Below are positions 11,022-22,292 of a DNA stretch of 64,000 nucleotides, piece after piece. Both the position numbers and the translations under genes were made by a program. The stretch covers positions 3,522,445 to 3,586,444 of the forward strand of contig JAVRFU010003718.1 in NCBI GenBank assembly GCA_032717465.1, written 5' to 3'. The notes under the pieces were generated by a model. The model did not search any database. It saw nothing but the letters and a program-made list of their open reading frames with translations, and had not been told where the DNA came from. The DNA comes from Coenobita brevimanus. Its lineage: Eukaryota; Arthropoda; Malacostraca; Decapoda; Coenobitidae. Position 1 is the stretch's first letter, and each line of letters begins with the position of its first letter.

Positions 11022-11296
11022 TGAATAATTAACAGAAAAATTAAATCTTTCTGTTATTGCACGATGGTTACTTCCCTCTGCCCGAAATTGGGACTCTGCT
11101 GTCGTTCGAGATATTTTTCTGGCTCCCTGGAATGTACCTACATCTTTAGGTGGTAAAACAGATCTGGATGATGACGATGATAACAATGTTGAATTGTAAA
11201 TAACATTCAATAAAGTTTGTTTCATTTAACCTGGCCTCCCCATCACCCCTTACAGCCAGCCCAGTCCACAGGCAAAGACAGAGAAAAAGGGCATAA
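11022..11296 (+). repeat. Exon-like repeat, copy b (possible captured 3' terminal exon)
   Basis: After a splice-acceptor-like TTAACAG (AG at 11034-11035), the plus strand stays open for about 54 codons: VIARWLLPSARNWDSAVVRD, then IFLAPWNVPTSLGGKTDL, then DDDDDNNVEL and a stop at 11197-11199. A poly(A) signal AATAAA lies at 11209-11214. The four copies (7541, 11022, 29804, 55848) differ by substitutions only and keep this frame. This fits the last exon and 3' end of a gene, carried along by duplication, or the end of an unknown mobile element. No family is recognised. An opposite-strand frame of 71 codons also exists and is judged less likely. Confidence 0.5.
11209..11214 (+). terminator. AATAAA polyadenylation signal after exon-like frame
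   Basis: AATAAA sits 10 bp after the stop codon of the exon-like frame and is followed by GTTTGTTTCATTTAA. The same arrangement occurs at the other copies, for example 56038-56043. It is a candidate only. Confidence 0.4.
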
Positions 11297-11510
11297 AACA
11301 GTATAAGTCCCATTATTCGGCATCTATGGGACCAGGATGATGCCGAGAAATTAGATTTCCCGAATAATCAAAAACCTACCCACTCAGTACCTTAAATATA
11401 TTGGTGAACACTTATCACCACTTATGGTACGGTATTACAAATGTGTTTGGAAACAGTACTGTATACTGTACAATACTGCAATCAATACAGTACTATACCT
11501 AAATCTAAAA

Positions 11511-11533
11511 AATATATATATATATATATATAT
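11511..11533. repeat. (TA)n microsatellite
   Basis: About eleven TA repeats within the left part of P4. The related block at 16050 has only AAAAATATAAAAATT, so the repeat expanded locally. Confidence 0.9.
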
Positions 11534-11794
11534 TAGTGAACATATACAAGGGTAATGACACAGTAGGCCTACAAGTCAAATAACACTTCCTGGATGGCCG
11601 AAATGATACGGAATATGACCTACCAGCTCAGTACATCACTTGTATTGGTGAACTCATCACTACTTATATTATTACAAATATGTTTGGAGTGAGTACTGTA
11701 TACAGTACTTTTTCCAAACAAAATAAAATAGTCGGAAAATTGCATAAAATAAAGTAAAGGGATCTGAATTGGTAAGGTCTTTCTGATGAAAGTT

Positions 11795-14700
11795 ATCTAT
11801 CTATCTATCTATCTATTGCCAGACGCCTCAATCCCGTTTGGGGTGGCCACAAACAAATCGCCTCCAAGTCGCCCTGTCCCCCGCCATTTCACTCCCCTGC
11901 TCCCAACTCACACCCCCCTCTCTCATATACCTCTCCACCCCATCCCTCCATCTCATCCTCGGCCTCCCCCTCCCTCTTCCCCCCTCCAACTCGCTCACAT
12001 ACACTCTCTTCGTCAGTCTTTCACCCTCCATCCTCTCCACATGGCCAAACCACCTCAGTGTGTTCCTCATAACGCTTCCTATCACATCCACATCCACAAC
12101 GCTCCTTTATATCCTCATTCGTCAGCCTGTCTCTCCACGTGACTCCACAGACTCCTCTTAAATAACTCATTTCCACTGCTCTCACTCTTGACTTGTGTCC
12201 TTCCAACAATGTCCAAGCTTCACTTCCGTACGTTAGAGTTGGTATCACAATACTGTCATGTAGTAACTTTTCACTTCCATGCTCACTTCCCTGTTTCTTA
12301 TCACTGCTTTCAAGGAACCAGCAACCTTTCTTCCCTGCTGTACCCTTTCAAGCACTTCACCCTCCAAACCTCCATCCTTACTCATCACACTACCCAAGTA
12401 CTTAAGCGTACTCACATTTTCCAATTCCTCACCATCTAACCTCGTTGTACATTCACTACCTTCACCTCTCTCAAAGACTATCACTTTACTCTTCCCTACA
12501 TTCACCTTTAGGTTCCGTTTCTCACATACTCTCTCAAACTCATCCACCAAGCCTTGCAGCTACCCTTCGTCTTCACTCAACAACACAGTATCATCTGCAA
12601 ACAACAGTACAGGGAGTTTCCAAACACTATCCTCTCTCACCAGGGCCACTCCAACATCCACTACCCTACCTTGTACCTCTTTTATTACCCCATCCATGTA
12701 CAGACTGAACAACCATGGAGACATGACACATCCCTGTTTCAAAACAACTTTCAAAGAGAAAAATTCACTTAGTTCACCATCTACACGCACTGCAGCCTTA
12801 GCACCATCATACATACTCTTCACAGCATTCAACAACTTCCCATCTACTCCATATATTCTTAACACTTTCCACAATCCTTATCTATCCACCCTGTCATATG
12901 CTTTCTCCAAATCCATGAAAGCCGCATACAACTTCTTTCCCTTCTCTAGAAACTTTTCCACTAAAGATCTAAGAATGAATATCTGATCTACACAACCTCT
13001 TCCCTTCCTAAAGCCTCCCTGTTCTTCTCCAACTAATTTCTCTGTTCTTTCTCTAACTCTGTATATAAGTATCCTACCATACACTTTTCCTATTATACTA
13101 AGAAGACAAATGTCCCTATGATTACCACACACTTCTTTTTCCCCTTTTCCTTTGTACAAGGGAATAATTATACCTGACTTCCAATCCTCTGGGACTCTAC
13201 CTTCCTCCCAGGCCAATCTGCACATCTTCCACATCCATTCTACTACTATCTCTCCCCCATGCTTCAGCATTTCACCACACTCTCCATCAATTCCTGGGGC
13301 TTTCCCTGATTTAACTTTCTTCATTGCTTCCGCAACTTCTATCCTACTGATTTCTTCCTGTCTTCTCACCTCCCTCCTTCTCCCAGCCATTCCCCAGCCA
13401 CTTATACTCGCATTACTTCCATCCTCCACGTTCAACAATTCCTTAAAGTGTTCTCTCCATCTGCTCACTTTTTCTCCCTTCTCCACTAGTAATCTACCAT
13501 TTTTATCTTTCACTCCCCTGCTAACTTCACTTCCACCCTGTCTTACTCTTTTCACTTCTCTCCAGAACATTTTCTTACAGTCCCTCCACTTTACACTCAA
13601 ATTCCTTCCAAATTCCTCATCCACTCTCTTCTTACTCTCTTTTACTAATCTTTTCACCTCTCTCTTCCTTTCCACATATAACTCTCTCTTCAGCCTCTCA
13701 ACTTCTTCCACGCCCCTATTTCTCACCCATTCATTGTATGCTTTCTTCTTTTGTGCCACAGCCTGTTTCACCTCTTCAGTCCACCACGCTGTTCCTTACA
13801 CCCCCCTCCTCCTTCTGTTCCTTCCACACACCACATCACATGCTGTACATATTTCTTCTGTAAATATCTTACACACACCTTCCACGTCTCCCATCTGCTC
13901 CAATTCATATTTGCCCAATCGTTCCTCCACTTCTCTCTTATACTCTGCCTTTTTCGCATCCTCTTGTAACCTTTCCACTCTCCTTGCAACTACTCCTTCC
14001 TCTCGTCTTTCCCTTCTTCTATTCCTCCATCTCACTTGCATCCTAATTCTGGCCACCACCAAGTAGTGGTCAGAAAGTCCACTCCCCCAACCTCTATACA
14101 CTCTTGCATCCTTTACACATCTTCGCATCCTTTCATCCACACACACATAATCAATCATTGCCTTCCTTTCATTCAGTTCACCCCCCGCCCTTCTCATCAC
14201 TCGCCATGTATACCTGTGGATCATTTTATGCCTGAAGAGGGTATTGGCTATCGCCAACCCCCTCCCAGCACAAATGTCCACTAACGCACTCCCATTCTCA
14301 TCTATCTCGGCAGGCACACCCCACTCACCAACTATTCCATCCACCTTCATATTACCAACTTTACCATTCATATCACCAATCAAAAAGACTCTCTCATTCC
14401 TTCCAAACTTTTCCATGCACACTTCCACATTTGTCCAGAACTCTTCTCTCACTCTTCTAGCACGATCTTGCGTTGGCGCATACACACACACAATCGCCCA
14501 CATTTGTATTCCAACTTTCAACTTTACCCACACAATCCTTGACCCAACTGATCCATACTGTCTTATGCTCTTCTTCCATCTTTTACTCACAACTATACAC
14601 ACTCCTTCCTTTGCCCTCCCATTCTCATCTACTCCTGCACATATACCCCATCCATACTCCCATTCTCTCACACTTTCTCCTTTCCATTTCAATTCAGTAA

Positions 14701-14872
14701 TTCCACATACATCCACTTTCGCACCCTCAAGCACCTGGACAATCTCTCTCTCTTTCACCTCATCATTCGCTCCTCTTACATTCCATGTACTCATTACCAA
14801 GTCCTTTGTCCGGTCCTGGGTCGTCATCGTTTGGTCAGTCCTTGTCCGAGGCTTCTTGTTTGTTTTTTTAGT
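11795..14872 (-). mobile_element. LINE-A2, nearly full length, decayed
   Basis: Minus-strand LINE-A copy with a GATA-type tail at 11795-11816 and a 5' end truncated inside the leader near 14870. The EN part is open from 14953 to 13796 (TWNVRG, ITELKWKG, VYAPTQDRARR, LIGDMNGKVG, IDYVCVDERMRR, SDHYLVVARI). RT follows in the same frame after a nonsense change at 13796 and two more near 12877 and 12559. One T lost from a T run near 12269 and a small deletion near 12095 break the 3' part. The target duplication may be AGTTA (11791-11795 and 14870-14874), but those bases also occur in the element, so this is uncertain. Confidence 0.92.
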
Positions 14873-14928
14873 TATATTACTATTTGCATCAATGCAAGGA
14901 GAGTACTGATGGAAACTAATGTATTCCA

Positions 14929-15542
14929 TGAACCCCTTAATAACCTCCGACATTGAACAACCCTTTACAGTACCGATGTCGAGTTAGTGAGCTATGGAGT
15001 CAGGGGGTCAGTTAATCTCAGAGGTTGTCGCCCATTTGGTAAATGCACCGTAACTTTATTAATTCTCCAGTCAATCATAGCGAATCATAGCATGCGTTTA
15101 GGGAGCTAAATAACACATTTCTAGGTGCACCAGACGATTATCTTCACATCTTACAAGAAAATGGAAGAAATTAAATCCCTCTCTGAGTACGTAAAGTTCT
15201 TCCATTCTTCTGAAATCAATTTATTTTTCTTAAAGATGGGAAGATAATCGTCTGGCTCACCTAGCAATGTGTTATTTAGCTTCCTAAATCCATGTTATGA
15301 TTCGCTATGAGTCATAGAAAGATTGATAAAGTTACGGTCTATTTACCAAATGGGCGAAAACATCTGAGATTAACCGACCGCCTAACTGCTTGGAATCGTA
15401 GCGTAGTCATGCAAACATACCAGTGACCTTCATTCCCTCCCCATAATTGTTCAGTTTTCTTTATAGCTCACACTCACTTAACATCACTGACATCGGTACT
15501 GTAAAAGGTTGTTCAATGTCGGAGGTTATTAAGGGGTTAATG
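14929..15542. mobile_element. Palindromic (foldback/MITE-like) element of about 614 bp
   Basis: The two halves are inverted repeats of about 200 bp or more: AACCCCTTAATAACCTCCGA at the left and its complement ending GGAGGTTATTAAGGGGTT at the right. Further paired blocks are GGTTAATCTCAGA, CCCATTTGGTAAAT and CCAGACGATTATCTTC. Direct repeats of ATATTACTATTTGCATCAAT occur at 14874 and 15547; the left one is separated from the element by 34 bp. No coding frame is seen. The superfamily is unknown. Confidence 0.75.
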
Positions 15543-15692
15543 GGATATATTACTATTTGCATCAATGTTCTCTCTTTCATGTTAAGCACAAAAACAAACA
15601 AAAGAATGAGAACTAAATGTACGTTTAACTTTCATCAGAGAGACCTTAGCAATTCATATTCCTCCAGATTATTTTTAAGTATTTTTCTGACT

Positions 15693-15752
15693 TTAGGTTC
15701 CGTTAGGTTTGGTTAAATACAGTTAAACTCGGTTAGGTTAGGTTCAGTTAAA
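15693..15752 (+). repeat. Short TTAGG-like stretch
   Basis: Interrupted GGTTAGGTT, GGTTTGGTTAAA and GGTTAGGTTAGGTTC motifs resemble the arthropod telomere-type TTAGG repeat, which is also widely scattered in arthropod DNA. It is too short and imperfect to be a telomere. Confidence 0.5.
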
Positions 15753-16261
15753 CAGGACAGTCCCTTCCACCATTATGCTGAGGAATAAAAATACTAGAGC
15801 TGTCACAGCCGTACAGCTAAAAACAACGGGGAAACTGATTTAACAAGCAACATTTATTTATGGGTAATGCAGTACAGTGTCATGGGCTACTCAATTACCG
15901 GTAAGTCATTTTCAGGAAGGCATCAACAATGAAAGAATTTCAAGAATTAGCGTGGGGGCTTGGAACGTAACCCTCGCTAATTTGGTGGGGGTGGTTACTG
16001 TAGTGTATGATACTGTTCAATATTATAATCAATACAGTACTATACCTGAATCTGAATAAAAATATAAAAATTAGTGAACATACAGAAGTGTAATGAAACA
16101 TTAGGCCTACAATCCACAGATATCACTTCCTAGACTGCCGAAATGATTCCGGACATATGCCGAAAAATCAAAGATTTTAGCAAATGGGACTATTTCTCAA
16201 AACTGCCGAAATGTCGGCTCTACCGAACAATCAGCTGCAGAATAATAGGACTTTTACTGTA

Positions 16262-18593
16262 CTTGACAAATGTAAGCAAGAACCCAAGTTGTATCATATG
16301 TTTGTTAATGGCAAACTGAAACAAAAGGAAGGAATCAACAAACTGAAAGTAGAAGGAAAGGTCTATAAAGATGCGGCAATGCAAGTTGAAATGATGAACA
16401 AAAGTTTCAAATAGGTTTTCGCTTAAGAAAGTGATTTCGTGGAGGGGGAGGGAGTGACTAGAATTGTTGTGGTAAAAGATGTAAAAGTGGAAGTGAAGGA
16501 AGTGTATAAATTACTGGAAATTCAAGATGTAAGGAAACCCCAGGGCTGGGCAGAATCACTAACTGGGTACTGAAGGGATGCAGAGAACAACTGGCAGATA
16601 AAATTTACAGTTAAATTGTGTGTTCTCTGGAAGAAGTGCCAAGAGAATGGAAGAGGACCAATGTGGTATGGCAGAATCGCGATTTAAGATAAAACGAAAC
16701 AACGATCTTACAATAACAAACGCATATCATTTCTCCCATAATTACTTAATACCACGGTAATACCAAACCACTCAATTGCACGAGAGAAACTGTGGGAAAT
16801 GGGTGTGTTAAGGTATTGTATTTCAAGATACAACTCGTGTGTTATGCTTTTGTTGGTCACTGATTGGCTTCCTCGACCCAATCCAACCCACGTGACCCAT
16901 GTCACATATCACCTGCCACAGCCTGCCTCACTGTTGTGTAGACAGTCGCTGTGATCAGAAGTTTATTTGCTTTATTCCTTCCTAGTCATTTCCTCTCAGA
17001 ACTCTGAGCACATACTTTCAAAGTAACTTTAGTTATGCCTAAACACCATGAAAGTGCTATGAACACAAGAAAAGCATTTATTCTAAATGAAACTAAAATT
17101 GTTGGACAAAGTGGCATGTGGTGTGGCAGCTTAAATGCAAATGATCAGACAGATATGACTCAGGTGTGTTTACGATGTGGATAGTTCTCTTTGCTGGAAA
17201 AAAAAAAAGTTAATGATGAAGGAGCAGTAAAATTCAGGTTTTCACCTTTAGTGCAGCATGTAAAAAGAAAAAGGGGGGGAGAGGGTTTTGTGCCTGATGT
17301 TTCTCATGAACTGATGATCTTTGGTCGAGATAATTCGCATCTTACGATATGTCAAGACACTAGGTGTTTACATACAGAGTTAGGTAAAAATAACGTGGGT
17401 TCAGTTCCTGTGAATTATGCTGCCATACAAATAATACTGCTTTGCTGACTTGCTTATTATTCACGATTACTGCATTCGTGTACTGTCTCTGAGAAGTGAG
17501 AAATACGCAATCACTCGATGATGACAATTTCTTCATAGCATTTGGTTTCCTTTACTGCTGACCACTAATGGCTTTCAAAAATAGTTTCACACTGCTTTTT
17601 TTTTTTTTTTTTTTTTAAATAAAAGCGCCGAAAGAAATCCTGGTGAAATATGCCTGATGCTGGTATGCCATTGTTCACGAGTTGATTAGGTCAAAAGTTT
17701 TTTGCTTGATTGGTAATGAGGACATTCAAGAGGCTTAGTGGCAATCCTTGGTGATTCATATTTTTATGGGGAGTATTAGGGGGCAATACTAATCAGTCAG
17801 GTTAGAAAGCAGTATGCACTGATGTGTCCAATCGGTGAGATCGTATCTAAACACACTGTCTTGGCTGTCTTAAGGCAGGCGTATTTGTAATAACCTATCT
17901 ATATTTTTAATGAAAAACATGAGGCTCCTAGAACCTAAACCCCTACTTTACATGTAAATATATGTCACGTTTCAGCGCTAATTTGATTTTGCACGAGGTT
18001 CTGCATAACCTATCTCGTGCTGTATGAAGACTCTACTGTACCAATTTGTTAGGGAGGAAACAAAGAAGAACCTCTGAATCACAGACCAGTGTTCTTGGCC
18101 ACCATAGACGCAAAATTGTTCGAGAGAATCACGAAAGACAGATGGATAAAATATCTGGAGGAGATGGAGATTTTGGAAGAAAGTTAGTTTGGATTCAGAT
18201 GTGAAAGGTGTGTGTTTCCAACCTGTTGAGCTTCTACTCAAGGGTGATAGACGTGCTATAGGAAAGGGGTAGTTGAGTGAACAGTGTGTATTTAGATCTC
18301 GAGAAAGCCTTTGACAAGGTAACCCATTGCAACTAATGTGGAAATTGGAGCACACAGGACTGAAGGGGAACTTTCTGGAGTGGTTGAGAGACTTCTTGTG
18401 AAACTGACTAATGAGAACATTAATAAAGGACAGTAATGCAAGTCTCTTTGCTGATGATGTGAAGACCATGAGGAAAGTACAAGTTGAACAAGGCTGTAAA
18501 ATGCTGCAGGAGAACCTGGATAGGAATCATGATTGGAGCCACATGAGGGAAATAAAAATTCAACGCAAAAAAATGGACAATACTAGAAATGGG
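16262..18593 (+). pseudogene. C1: decayed CR1-type LINE, EN-RT linker and RT
   Basis: The plus strand reads HMFVNGKLKQKEGI and AAMQVEMMNKSFK, the linker between endonuclease and RT that is also seen at 31454 and 58320. After the insertion at 16669-18038 it continues with EEPLNHRPVFLA, KDRWIKYLEEME, MWKLEHTGLKGNF and NASLFADDVKTMRKV. Stops and frame changes are frequent and part of the RT core (the SGVPQGS block) is missing. The copy is cut at 18593 by LINE-B2. It is clearly inactive. Confidence 0.85.
16669..18038. mobile_element. Unidentified 1.37 kb insertion in C1
   Basis: The CR1 reading is interrupted exactly here: AATGTGG-TA before and TA-CCAATTT after, so TA appears on both sides. The right end reversed begins CAGTAGAG, which fits pogo-like ends, but the left end (TGGCAGAATC) does not match it well. 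Inside are a T run at 17597-17617 and a degenerate coding-like stretch (17191-17448, 85 codons) with no recognised family, which shares sequence with the minus strand at 10545-10745. Probably a decayed DNA transposon. Confidence 0.5.
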
Positions 18594-20824
18594 TCTATCC
18601 ATCTCTTGCCAGATGCCTGAATCCCGTTTGGGGTGGCCACAAACAAATCGCCTCCACGTTGCCTTGTCCCCGGAATTTCATCGCCCTGATACCAGCTAAC
18701 ACACCCCTCTCTCATATACTTCTCCATTCCATCCCTCCATCTCATCCTTAGCTTTCCCCTCCCTCTCCCCCCCTTCCACCTCACTCACATACACTCTCCT
18801 CGTCACTCTCTCACTCTCCATCCTCTCCACATGGCCAAACTACCTCAATGTGTTTCTCCCAACACTCCCTATCACATCCACATCCACATCACAATGCTCC
18901 TTCACTTCCTCATTTGTCAGTCTGTCTCTCCATGTGACTCCACATGCTCCTCTTAAATAACTTATTTCCGCTGCTCTCACTCTTAACCTGCGTCTCTCCA
19001 ACAACATCCAAGCTTCATTTGCATAGTGTTACAGTTGGTATCACAATACTGTTATGTACTGTAGTAGCTTTTTCACATCCATGCCCACCTCCCTATTTCT
19101 CATCACTGCTTTCAGTGAACCAACAACCTTCCTTCCCTACTGTACCCTTTCAAGCACTTCACCCTCTAAACTTCCATCCTCACTAATCACACTACCCAAG
19201 TACCTCAATGCACTCATGTTCTCCATATCCTCACCATCCAACCTCACTGTACATTCTGTGACTTCATTCCTCTCAAACACAATAACTTTACTTTTGTTTA
19301 CATTAACTTTCAGCTTCCTCCTCCCACACACTCTCCCAAATTCATTCACCAAACCTTGCAACTCCAATTCATCTTCACTCAACAATACTGTATCATCAGC
19401 AAACGGTAACACTGGAATCTTACAACCCCATCGATGTGATGCAGACATCACACAACCCTGTTTCAGTCCCACATTCAGATCAAAGAACTCACTCAGCTCA
19501 CCATCCACTCGCACTGTAGCCCTAGCTAATTCGTACATACTCTTCACAGCACTTAACAATTTCCTATCCACTCCATATATTCTTAATACCTTCCACATAC
19601 CTTGCCTATCTATTCTGTCATAAGCTTTCTCCTAGTCCATGAAGGCACCATACACTTTCTTTCTTTTCTCTAGATACTTCACCACAAAACATCTTAGAAC
19701 AAATATCTGATCTACACACCCTTTTCCTTTCTTAAATCCCCCTCGTTCTTCTCCAACTAGCTCCTCTGTCATATGCCTAACTCTATCAATGAGTATTCTA
19801 CCATATATTTTACCAGTCACACTAAGAAGGCAAATAACACTATGGTTACCACATACTTCTCTCTCCCCTTTTCCTTTGTATAAAGGAACAATTATACCTG
19901 ATTTCCAGTCCTCCGGAACCCTTCCCTCTTCCCAAGCCAATCTACACAACTTCCATAACCACCCCACAACAATCTCGCCCGCATACCTCAGCTTTTCACC
20001 ACACACTCCATCAATTCCTGGGGCCTTTCCCAACTTGATATTCTTCATTGCTTCCACTACTTCCCTCCTACTGATCTCGTCCTCCCTCCTCTCATCTCTT
20101 CTTCTCCCAGCCATTCCCCAACCACATACACTCTCACTGCTCTCACTCTCTACATTCAACAAATCCTCAAAGTGCTCTTTCCATCTCCTCAATTTCTCTC
20201 TCTTCTCCACCAACAATCTATTATTCCTATCTTTCACTTCCCCTTTCACACAGCCTTACTTTCTTTAACTCCTTCCAAAACAATTTCTTACTCTCCCTCC
20301 ATTTCGCACTCACATTCCTCCAAAACTCTTCATCTACTTTCTTCTTACTCTCCTTCACTAGTCTCTTCACCTCCCTTCTCCTACTCACATATACCTAACT
20401 CCTCTCTCTCATCTTCTCCCCTACCTCTACTTGCTAACCATTCACTATATGCCTTCTTCTTTTGTTCCACAGCTCATTTCACCTCATCATTCCACCAACG
20501 TGTCCCTTGCACACCCTTGCATCTCCTCCTCACTCCACAAACCACCTCACATGCCGCGCCTATCTCTTCCATGAATATTTTACGTCTTCCATCCCTTCCA
20601 TCTGCTCTAGCTCATACCTTCCCAATCTGTCTTCCAATATGCTCTTATACTCTGACATTTTCTCACTATCTTGCAAACTCTCCACTCTTCTCACAGGAGT
20701 TGTTTCCTCCTATCTTCTTTTTACGGGGTGGGGCAGTAACCCACCACCAACCCTTTTAGTCGCCTCGTACGACAAGCAGGGATACTGGGGGAGTATTCTT
20801 GAAACCCCCCTACCCCCAGGGGGG
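18594..20824 (-). mobile_element. LINE-B2, endonuclease deleted
   Basis: The minus-strand copy has its tail at 18594 and the typical 5' end at 20720-20824 (CTTGTCGTACGAGGCGACTA region). RT blocks are readable: KAPGIDGVCGEKL, YKGKGEREVCGNH, KKGKGCVDQIFVL, WKVLRIYGVDRKLL, VMVFERNEV-like VIVFERNEVTE. The whole endonuclease is absent: sequence jumps at about 20722 from the post-EN linker straight to the 5' leader, compared with 33950-34850. Frame breaks and stops are frequent. The left flank is C1 and the right flank is unrelated, so a simple insertion is not supported. Confidence 0.88.
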
Positions 20825-21735
20825 AGTGGTATCATATATTTTAGCTTGAAAACTTGTCGTTGACGGGCTCCTAGAACCCAACCGATATTTTATCATTAGC
20901 TACGTGTTCCATTATACGACTATGCCAAATTGAACCTGACTGCTCGTATCCTTGGGACCTCCCTGTATCAGGCAAACTGTAACAGCTACAGAAAAAGGTA
21001 AAGATACATAAGACTCACCAACTCATCCTCTGTCAAATGAAAGTATCCCCTCGTCTCCACGTGGTCCCGTCAATGAGTAAGGATAAATTAAAGTTCAATG
21101 GGTGATGGGAAGACGCTATACAAGTCGACCAGCTTTGCTCGCACCTAAAATCGTGACGGCTATACAAGTCGACTGGCGCATTGCGGATATACATTTTTTT
21201 CTCTCTCTCTCTCTCTCATTTTCCCTAATGCTTTCTATTTCCTCATCTCCCACACTTTTGCTGAAAACTTTTTAGCTACTTCTATCATTCCTCATTTCAC
21301 ACTGATCACTAGACCTAATACATTATGCCACTCCTCTGGCCTCCCTATTCTTTATTTCTTCCCATTTCCTCTTCCATGGACAGTCTGGATTTCTTCCTGT
21401 AGCTCTCTTCTCCATTCTATAGTATTTCCACTACATTATTAAGTGGTCAACCGTTCCTTCAAATGGGGTCACCTTCGTCCACACAATTTTCAGATCATAT
21501 CGCACCATCCTGCTATCTACCTATTTGCCTATTCATTTGAATAATCCTGTTCATGTCATATACTGCAAAACGATTTTTCAAGCCACCCTTCGCTCTTTCA
21601 TTCACTCAGTTAAAGTTCCTACATAACTGCATATATCTGCCTTGATCACATAAATGCAGTTCTCCACACTGCTCCATTTCTGCCAGCCTGCCTATTCAGT
21701 TCCCTTATCTCTGAGGGCACACTGAGGGCACACTG
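20825..21735. other. Unassigned DNA with a (CT)n run
   Basis: No gene is recognised. GGCTCCTAGAACCCAA near 20868 resembles GGCTCCTAGAACCTAA near 17922 in the unidentified insertion, a hint of a shared repeat. A (CT)n run lies at about 21200-21218 and two copies of ACGCTATACAAGTCGAC-like text lie near 21112 and 21158. Minus-strand text at 21430-21540 (LKIVWTKVTPFEGTVDHL) may be a LINE remnant, but I cannot assign it. Confidence 0.45.
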
Positions 21736-22292
21736 TATTAACCACCAACAAATCAATAACATAAAATACTTCGGTACACCTGCCAAATATTTCATCCTGT
21801 TGTAAGCTGTAAAGTGACATAAGCACAGTAAGGTGGAACTTATGTCACAAACACATGCGGTTATTTATTCTTAACACAGGTTATGTGCGGTTTTGGACGT
21901 CCTTTAATTCATATTAACATGGCACTTTGAGCCACAGATGCTCTTGACTTTTACTTATTTGTAACATTATAATACACGACGGAGGTATATAGACAATAAC
22001 ACACAATACGTTGTAGGTCCTCTTTCATTTTCGTCCCTTTCCCATATGTTGTGGGTAACACCACAGTATTACACATTAAATACCTTTATATATTTAACCC
22101 CCACTGGTTCTGATAGTCTATAACAACAATCATGACACACTGTAACATCGCCAGGGTCGTTTCACAATTGTCCAACAATGCTTACACTGATCTTGGGGTT
22201 GTGGCTTTGGATGTGGGGTGCTTGAACGGCTGGTCACTCACTGGCCACGACTCCAGCTAATAACGGGGAAAAATAACTGTTTTCGAGTGTAC
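21736..22292. mobile_element. W2 left arm
   Basis: The arm starts TATTAACCACCAACAAATCA and ends against one partial minisatellite unit (TACATGG at 22293). Its inner 340 bp, reversed, match the right arm at 26482-26835, for example GATACTGTGG and AACATATGGGAAAGG. It also matches 43296-43811 in direct orientation. No gene. Confidence 0.85.

Larger units (their letters stand above)
11299..16259. mobile_element. pogo/Tigger-like element P4 with nested insertions
   Basis: The left end CAGTATAAGTCCCATTATTC and the reversed right end CAGTAAAAGTCCTATTATTC are inverted repeats. The right flank is TA (16260-16261) followed by CR1-type LINE sequence; the left flank has AA where TA would be expected. 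Internally the blocks at 11488-11605 and 16018-16150 are direct repeats of each other. The element was opened by LINE-A2 and a palindromic element. No transposase frame is seen. The flanks do not match each other, so the ends may belong to two copies joined by rearrangement. Confidence 0.6.

Noticed and set aside
15160..15260. An LTR retrotransposon because of direct repeats around the palindrome
   Set aside because: The repeats are only 21 bp, no gag/pol frame is near, and the main structure is inverted, not direct.
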